From positions 1 through 9,486 of the forward strand of contig JBBKVR010000128.1 of assembly GCA_037968575.1 (NCBI GenBank): DNA of 9,486 bases, read 5' to 3'. The DNA is from UBA2137 sp037968575 (GTDB taxonomy: Bacteria; Pseudomonadota; Alphaproteobacteria; Micavibrionales; Micavibrionaceae). The number at the start of each line of letters is the position of its first letter. Position 1 is the stretch's first letter. A program made the position numbers and the translations under genes. The notes under the pieces were generated by a model. That model worked only from the letters and a program-made list of their open reading frames with translations. It did not search any database and was not told the origin of the DNA. Below are positions 4,904-9,486 of the stretch, one piece after another.

Positions 4904-5284
4904 ATGACATCACAAATTAAAGATAAAAAGAAAATCGGGCGTTTGAAAAAACGAGCCGATTTTTTGTTGATGAATACAAAAGGTAAGCGATGGGTCACAC
5001 CAGCTTTTGCCGTACAGGTTCTGGAAAAAGAGTCCGAAACGCCATATCTCGTAGGGTTCACAGCGACAAAGAAGTTTAGTAAACGTGCAGTTGACCGTAA
5101 TCGTGCCAAAAGGCGCTTGCGTGCATTGGTAGAAGAAAACTTGTCTCAATTAGCCAAAGAAGGTTACGCTTATGTCTTTATTGCCCGTGATGAATGTTTG
5201 AATGTGTCGTTCGAACAAATGAAACAAGATTTACGTTGGGCTTTGAAAAGACTCGAGTGTTTAGCTCGAACTTTTGTCAGGTAA
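4904..5284 (+). CDS. rnpA: ribonuclease P protein component
   Basis: Protein cofactor of the RNase P ribozyme, which removes 5' leaders from pre-tRNAs. The 126-residue basic protein has the family layout: GRLKKRADF (12-20) at the start, a central beta sheet containing VGFTATKKFSKRAV (50-63), the RNR signature DRNRAKRRLR (64-73) that binds the RNA, and a late YVFIARDE block (90-97). The family's usual length is about 110-130. The ATG at 4904 has a modest GAAGG 10 bases upstream inside a hairpin loop. yidC, commonly the next gene group, is not found; instead the last 24 bases overlap the end of the convergent gpsA. Confidence 0.96.
   Translation: MTSQIKDKKKIGRLKKRADFLLMNTKGKRWVTPAFAVQVLEKESETPYLVGFTATKKFSKRAVDRNRAKRRLRALVEENLSQLAKEGYAYVFIARDECLNVSFEQMKQDLRWALKRLECLARTFVR
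5246..5275. terminator. possible bidirectional terminator in the rnpA/gpsA overlap
   Basis: AAAAG (5246-5250) and TCGAG (5253-5257) pair with CTCGA (5265-5269) and CTTTT (5271-5275) around a 7-base loop, with a small internal bulge. The A tract and T tract on either side give a terminator-like form in both directions. It lies within the coding 3' ends of both convergent genes. The GC core is only five pairs, so strength is doubtful. Confidence 0.35.
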
Positions 5285-6271
5285 AGGGCGCTCAAGCATT
5301 TGATCAACTACTTCATTGACTGATTTCTGACCAGATAAACAAATGTGAACAGCCTCAGATATAGGCATTTCGATAGCATTTTTCTTTGCTAAGGTAATCA
5401 ATGCTTTAGCTGTATGGATGCCTTCGGTTACAGAATTACGTTGTGCAAGAATGCTTTCTAAGGTTTGTCCTGATCCAAGGGCGTGACCCAAAGAGAAGTT
5501 GCGTGATTGCATGGAATTACAAGTCAGCATCAAATCACCCATACCACACATGCCCGTCAAAGTTTCCTTCTGTGCGCCCATTGCAGAGGCGAGGCGCGAC
5601 ATCTCAACCAGTCCGCGTGTGACGAGAGCTGCACGTGCGCTTTCACCAAAACCAAGCCCGTCAATAATTCCACAAGCAATAGCAATAACGTTTTTCACTG
5701 CCCCACCAATTTGTGTGCCGATAATATCGTCAGTTGCATAAATGCGTAGGTGACGCGTAGTAAGAGAATCTCTTATACTACGCGCTAAATCTTTGGTTTC
5801 TGCTGCCAATGTCATCGCACTTGGAAGTCCGTTGCCAATTTCGCTTGCAAAGGTTGGACCAGTGAGAATAGCGATTGTTGCCTCTGGTAATTCCTCTTCT
5901 GCCACCTGCGAAAGCAACAAACCTGTCTCAATCTCAATCCCTTTGGAACAAAGAACAAGTGGTTTATCTGTAATATCTTCGCCTTTCAAAGCTTGAAATA
6001 TTTTTCTGACATGTTGAGCCGGTGTGACAATCAATAAAATATCACTATTTTTGATTGTTTCGGATAAGTTGGAAGAGGCTTTGATATCTTCAGATAACTG
6101 GACGGTTGGAAGATACAAATCGTTAACTTGCGTGTTGTTAATTGTGTCGACTACCTCTCGTTCTCGTGCCCATAAAGTGACCTTTTTGTTTGCAAGAGCC
6201 AGAGATTGAGCAAGGGCTGTACCCCATGCGCCTGCACCTATAACACCAATCGCGGGAGTCTGTTCTGTCAT
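5261..6271 (-). CDS. gpsA: glycerol-3-phosphate dehydrogenase (NAD(P)+)
   Basis: Cytosolic enzyme reducing dihydroxyacetone phosphate to sn-glycerol 3-phosphate for phospholipid synthesis. The length, 336 residues, is typical. The N-terminal Rossmann domain begins with GVIGAGAWGTALAQSLA (9-25). CSKGIE (108-113) carries the conserved Lys 110, and TGPTFASEIG (137-146) is the family signature. GGAVKNVIAIACG (189-201) holds the catalytic Lys 193; GDLMLTC (245-251) and SRNFSLG (256-262) follow in the substrate domain. The start at 6271 has a modest AGGAT about 12 bases upstream. It lies 44 bases downstream of tsaD on the same strand and is probably cotranscribed with it. Its 3' end overlaps rnpA by 24 bases, tail to tail. 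Confidence 0.98.
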   Translation of the reverse strand: MTEQTPAIGVIGAGAWGTALAQSLALANKKVTLWAREREVVDTINNTQVNDLYLPTVQLSEDIKASSNLSETIKNSDILLIVTPAQHVRKIFQALKGEDITDKPLVLCSKGIEIETGLLLSQVAEEELPEATIAILTGPTFASEIGNGLPSAMTLAAETKDLARSIRDSLTTRHLRIYATDDIIGTQIGGAVKNVIAIACGIIDGLGFGESARAALVTRGLVEMSRLASAMGAQKETLTGMCGMGDLMLTCNSMQSRNFSLGHALGSGQTLESILAQRNSVTEGIHTAKALITLAKKNAIEMPISEAVHICLSGQKSVNEVVDQMLERPLPDKSSS

Positions 6272-6315
6272 TTGAAATTTTATCCTGTTCTCATACTTTT
6301 TAAAGAAACGCGAGT

Positions 6316-7380
6316 TTATCTACTGTCCGCTGTTTTGCCAAGAGGCCATCGTGGAGTGGCCTTGAAATCAAGGGAATCTGTGATGCCGAGTGCCAATTTT
6401 TCCTGTCCTGCCCAAGCAATCATAGCGCCATTATCGGTACAAAGCACAGGTGGGGGGACATAGAGGTCAATGCCTTGCTCTTTAGTAAATTCTTTAAACG
6501 TCTCAGCAATAAATTGATTGGCAGCTACACCACCAACAATGGCTAATCTTGTGGTTTTTTCTCCAGTTAAATCTTGAGCCATTAGAAGGGCATTCTTGCA
6601 TCTATCCATAAGAGTGTCTGTAATACTCACTTGAAAAGAATAGGCAAGTTGCGAGGCGTTCTCTTTAAGAATAAAGCCTTCAGGGAAACCTTCAATATAT
6701 TGTCTCATCGCTGTTTTTAAGCCTGAGAATGAAAAATTACATCCTTCAGTTTTTGAAAGTGGTCTTGGTAGGTCAAATTTTTCTAGGGCGGTTTCAATAT
6801 CTACACATTTGGACGCCAGTTTTTCAATTTCAGGACCGCCAGGATACGGTAGTCCCATCATTTTAGCTGATTTATCGAAACATTCGCCTAAGGCATCATC
6901 GCGTGTTTGGCCTAGCATTTTCATGTCTTCTGCACTTTTCACTAAAAGGAATTGTGTATGTCCACCTGAAACAAGAAGGCAGAGATAAGGAAACTCGATA
7001 TGTGATATTAACCGAGGCGTGAGAACATGCGCTGCCAAATGATTGATAGCTATAAAAGGCTTATTCAATGTTGCAGCCAGAGATTTAGCGTAGACCATCC
7101 CGACCATAACTCCGCCTATCAGGCCTGGCCCGCATGTTGCTGCAATGGCATCAATGTCTTTGATGTCTATGTCCGCGTCTTTTATACAAGTTTCTACGAC
7201 AGGAGAGATTTTCTCAACATGAGCACGTGCGGCGATTTCGGGTACAACACCACCATGGTGAATATGATATTCAAGTTGCGTATAGACTTGGTGCGCAATG
7301 ATGTCTTTGTCATTACTCACGATCGCAGCAGCTGTTTCATCACAACTGGTCTCTATACCCAAAATTAACTGTTTTTGCAT
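6316..7380 (-). CDS. tsaD: tRNA N6-adenosine threonylcarbamoyltransferase
   Basis: TsaD transfers the threonylcarbamoyl group to A37 of ANN-decoding tRNAs, working with TsaB, TsaE and TsaC. From the ATG at 7380 the product is 354 residues and opens QLILGIETSCDETAAAI (4-20), the ASKHA nucleotide-binding start. The metal-binding NHLAAH supplies His 114 and His 118; SGGHTQ is at 138-143, FSFSGLKTA at 216-224, VGGVAANQ at 282-289 and CTDNGAMIAWAG at 314-325 with the third metal ligand Asp 316. The frame stays open upstream to a TTG at 7431, which would add 17 residues not seen in the family; I prefer 7380, although it lacks a good Shine-Dalgarno sequence. Divergent from hemC and followed by gpsA. 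Confidence 0.97.
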   Translation of the reverse strand: MQKQLILGIETSCDETAAAIVSNDKDIIAHQVYTQLEYHIHHGGVVPEIAARAHVEKISPVVETCIKDADIDIKDIDAIAATCGPGLIGGVMVGMVYAKSLAATLNKPFIAINHLAAHVLTPRLISHIEFPYLCLLVSGGHTQFLLVKSAEDMKMLGQTRDDALGECFDKSAKMMGLPYPGGPEIEKLASKCVDIETALEKFDLPRPLSKTEGCNFSFSGLKTAMRQYIEGFPEGFILKENASQLAYSFQVSITDTLMDRCKNALLMAQDLTGEKTTRLAIVGGVAANQFIAETFKEFTKEQGIDLYVPPPVLCTDNGAMIAWAGQEKLALGITDSLDFKATPRWPLGKTADSR

Positions 7381-7493
7381 AAGGTGCAGAATTACTGGTT
7401 TTATGATCAAAGAGCAAGCGTAAGATTGCAATTGCCATGTGAATGGTTTAGTGCTGTTTGCTGTTTCAAAGAGACTCTATAGAAGCTTTTAAT
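7381..7493. promoter_or_regulatory. divergent tsaD / hemC intergenic region
   Basis: This gap of 113 bases must hold promoters for both tsaD-gpsA (minus) and hemC-hemD (plus). I see no strong -35/-10 pair. TATAGA at 7478-7483 could be a -10 for hemC, giving a very short leader, and TTGCTC with TAATTC 17 bases later on the minus strand could serve tsaD. Overlapping palindromes ATTGCAAT (7425-7432) and GCAATTGC (7428-7435) sit in the middle and are candidate protein-binding sites. Confidence 0.35.
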
Positions 7494-8429
7494 ATGGTAT
7501 CAAAAATCAAAATAGGAACACGTGGAAGCCAAATGGCTCTCACTCAAGCAGCAGAGGTTGAAAAACGACTTCTGGGTGTGCACCCTTCTTTAGAAACAGA
7601 GATTATCACGATTAAAACGTCTGGTGATTGGCGTCCTGATCAAGGTGAAACACGCCTTAAAGAAAATGAAGGTGGTAAAGGTTTATTTGCGAAAGAACTA
7701 CAACAGGCTCTTTTGGACAACCAAATTGATATTGCTGTTCACTCTGTGAAAGACGTTCCATCATTTTTACCAGATGGTTTGATTATGCAGCATTATCTGG
7801 AACGTGAAGATAGCCGTGATGCATTCATCTCATACAAGTACAAAAGTTTTGATGATTTACCTCCTAAAGCAAAAATTGGTACGTCAAGTGTACGTCGTCA
7901 GGCGTTTTTATTGTTGAAACGTCCTGATGTTCAAATTGTACCGTTTCGTGGGAATGTCCCAACACGTATTGAAAAGCTTAAGGCAGGAAAAGTAGATGCA
8001 ACGATTTTGAGCTATGCAGGGTTGTGTCGTATTGATTTGGAAGACGAGGTCAACCATATTTTTCATACGCATGAGATGATACCAGCTTGTGGACAAGGCG
8101 TAATAGGCATTGAGCATCGTGCACAGAATCCAGAAGTGACATCTTTATTAGACTCCATACATCACAAAGACACAGGCTTGATGGTTGAAGCTGAGCGGGC
8201 GGCCTTGCAGGTTTTGGATGGGTCTTGTCATACACCTATAGGGGTTCATGCCAAACGTACGGAAAAGAACATGATGACCATCCAAATTATTATCGCCCGT
8301 ACGGATGGCACGGAGTTTTGGCATGCCAAAGAAGGCGCTCCTTGCCAAACAACTGAAGAAGCAATTTCTTTAGGACAACATACGGCAATGCTCGTTAAGA
8401 AAGACGTTGACCCGTCTGTTTTGAGTTGA
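7494..8429 (+). CDS. hemC: porphobilinogen deaminase (hydroxymethylbilane synthase)
   Basis: Condenses four porphobilinogens into hydroxymethylbilane in cytosolic tetrapyrrole synthesis. The 311 residues show KIGTRGSQMALTQA (6-19), KTSGD (41-45), HSVKDVPSFLPDGL (83-96) with catalytic Asp 87, LEREDSRDA (102-110), GTSSVRRQ (129-136), PFRGNVPTRIEKL (150-162), PACGQGVIGIE (197-207) and DGSCHTPIG (242-250), where Cys 245 binds the dipyrromethane cofactor. The ATG at 7494 gives the typical short N-terminus; a TTG 12 codons upstream is in frame but adds non-family sequence. The ribosome binding site is weak (AGAAG at 7481-7485). hemD follows after 7 bases. Confidence 0.98.
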   Translation: MVSKIKIGTRGSQMALTQAAEVEKRLLGVHPSLETEIITIKTSGDWRPDQGETRLKENEGGKGLFAKELQQALLDNQIDIAVHSVKDVPSFLPDGLIMQHYLEREDSRDAFISYKYKSFDDLPPKAKIGTSSVRRQAFLLLKRPDVQIVPFRGNVPTRIEKLKAGKVDATILSYAGLCRIDLEDEVNHIFHTHEMIPACGQGVIGIEHRAQNPEVTSLLDSIHHKDTGLMVEAERAALQVLDGSCHTPIGVHAKRTEKNMMTIQIIIARTDGTEFWHAKEGAPCQTTEEAISLGQHTAMLVKKDVDPSVLS

Positions 8430-8436
8430 GAGGCAT

Positions 8437-9162
8437 ATGTCTGGGCAAGTCCTTCTCTTAACACGTTCCAAGCAAGACAATTTTAGATTTGTCGAGTCAC
8501 TTAAGAACGTTAACGTTTCACCAGAAATCATAAATATTCCGTCAGTAGAATATATATTTAAGGAACTTGAACCTTCTTTGGATATTAAGAGTTCAGGAAA
8601 AATTATCCTGACATCTCGCCGGGCTGCTGAGTGGGTACTTAAACATAAAGATGCTTTTCTAAACCGTATTTTTCTCGTAGTTGGTGCGGAAACAGCACTT
8701 GAGCTAAGGCAAGCTAGATTAGAAGTAGAATCTCATTTTCAAAATGTTAACCAATTGCAGAAAGAATTATCAGGAAAGCTCTCTGCTATATATTTATATC
8801 TACGTGGTGAAACAGTTAAAACTGATTTGTGCCAAATACTGCGAAGCGCAGGCCATGAATGTCATGAAACTATTGTTTATAATGTGTCTCACAACACAGG
8901 AATTAATCCATTTTTGTTCAGAAAAATACAAGCAAGTGAAATCATACTGTTTCCGCTATTCTCTGAGGCTTCTGCGCAGTACGTCATCAAGGCTTTATTT
9001 GAAAGCGACTTAAGGGATATGCGTACACGTACAAAAGTCTTGTGTATCTCAGATGCCGTGCTAAAGTCTGTCGCAGATAAAGAATGGCTAGGAGAGTACG
9101 TCTCTCAAGAGCCAACATTAAAAAGTATGTGTAAATTGGTAGAGGAAACCAGCAATGAGTAA
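8437..9162 (+). CDS. hemD: uroporphyrinogen-III synthase
   Basis: Closes and inverts ring D of hydroxymethylbilane to give uroporphyrinogen III, directly using the HemC product. HemD sequences are poorly conserved, but the scattered family marks appear in order over 241 residues: VLLLTRSKQDN (5-15), IILTSRRAAEWV (56-67), VVGAETALELRQ (81-92), YLRGETVKTDL (121-131), ETIVYNV (144-150), ILFPLFSEASAQYVIKAL (170-187) and VLCISDAV (201-208). The start is 7 bases after the hemC stop, and GAGAGG (8428-8433) overlaps that stop at unusually close spacing, so translation may be coupled. The last 8 bases overlap the next gene. It looks more AT-rich and diverged than hemC, as is common for hemD. Confidence 0.92.
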   Translation: MSGQVLLLTRSKQDNFRFVESLKNVNVSPEIINIPSVEYIFKELEPSLDIKSSGKIILTSRRAAEWVLKHKDAFLNRIFLVVGAETALELRQARLEVESHFQNVNQLQKELSGKLSAIYLYLRGETVKTDLCQILRSAGHECHETIVYNVSHNTGINPFLFRKIQASEIILFPLFSEASAQYVIKALFESDLRDMRTRTKVLCISDAVLKSVADKEWLGEYVSQEPTLKSMCKLVEETSNE

Positions 9163-9486
9163 AAATGAACCCCTAGAACACGCCCGTCAGATTATCGAAC
9201 GCTTTGGCGGCATACGCCCTATGGCAACAAAAATTGATACGCCTGTAACAACTGTACAGGGTTGGAAAAAACGTGATGTTATTCCTGCAACGCGCCGTGA
9301 AGACGTTTTAAAGGCTGCTGATAAACACAATATCTCGTTGGAAGATATTTTTTCTCAAGACACCACAAAATCTACAGAAGTTTCAAATGATGATGCAAGT
9401 ACAGAAAAAGAAACATCTGCTAATCATTCACGTACAGAAGAGGCTTATTTCTCTGCTTCAAACTTTGATAATGAAGAGTCCCTATC
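9155..9486 (+). CDS. N-terminal part of an HTH-like protein, probably Mic60/COG4223 type
   Basis: The gene starts at ATG 9155, 8 bases inside hemD, with AGAGGA at 9141-9146, and runs off the window; 110 residues are visible. Residues 8-66 form a compact helical domain with FGGIRPMA (17-24) and TVQGWKKRDVIP (33-44), resembling a small helix-turn-helix (Cro-like or 'carph-isopro' type). From about 68 on the sequence is Ser, Thr, Glu and Asp rich, low in hydrophobics and likely disordered. In alphaproteobacteria the gene after hemD often encodes the mitofilin/Mic60 homologue (COG4223), an inner-membrane coiled-coil protein, and I recall similar N-terminal domains in some of these. The membrane segment and coiled coil that would prove it lie beyond the window, so the identity is inferred from position and N-terminus. 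Confidence 0.65.
   Translation, partial: MSKNEPLEHARQIIERFGGIRPMATKIDTPVTTVQGWKKRDVIPATRREDVLKAADKHNISLEDIFSQDTTKSTEVSNDDASTEKETSANHSRTEEAYFSASNFDNEESL

Noticed and set aside
7381..7431. TsaD starting at TTG 7431
   Set aside because: Adds 17 residues before the usual family start; ATG 7380 gives the standard N-terminus.
1..9486. Mobile element, CRISPR array, defence island or tRNA
   Set aside because: No transposase, integrase, spaced direct repeats, phage genes or tRNA-like TTCGAATCC arms were seen; nearly all space is filled by housekeeping genes.

Overview
The window looks like a chromosomal housekeeping region of an AT-leaning alphaproteobacterium. The basis is the L34 sequence type, the block hemC-hemD plus a downstream partial gene that fits the alphaproteobacterial Mic60/COG4223 position, and hemC divergent from tsaD-gpsA, an arrangement familiar from that class. 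I could not resolve the order. I saw no insertion sequence, prophage, CRISPR array, tRNA or rRNA.

Layout. Positions 1-312 hold the 3' end of a TerD-family gene. Positions 433-1893 carry the translation genes infC, rpmI and rplT. infC has no ATG/GTG/TTG at its proper N-terminus and most likely starts at ATT 433. It ends in its own terminator, so rpmI-rplT appears to be a separate unit closed by a terminator shared with the convergent gene. A gene for a small exported protein of unknown function (1943-2584, minus) sits between rplT and pheS. pheS (2749-3828) stands alone: no pheT follows, and a second unknown gene (3874-4518, minus) converges on it. Next come rpmH and rnpA (4714-5284), transcribed from a strong promoter with a perfect -35 box. 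rnpA overlaps the 3' end of the convergent tsaD-gpsA unit (5261-7380, minus). A 113-base divergent gap separates tsaD from hemC-hemD and a partial third gene that runs off the window (7494-9486, plus).

Together the genes serve translation initiation and elongation (IF3, L35, L20, L34, PheRS alpha), tRNA maturation and modification (RNase P protein, TsaD), phospholipid precursor supply (GpsA) and tetrapyrrole synthesis (HemC, HemD).

I see no clear new multi-gene system. The points most worth a second look are regulatory: the ATT start of infC; an RNA hairpin over the pheS ribosome binding site with a tiny Phe-Phe reading frame just upstream; a hairpin at the rnpA start; and the unlinking of pheS from pheT. 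The two unrecognised minus-strand genes are the main protein unknowns.
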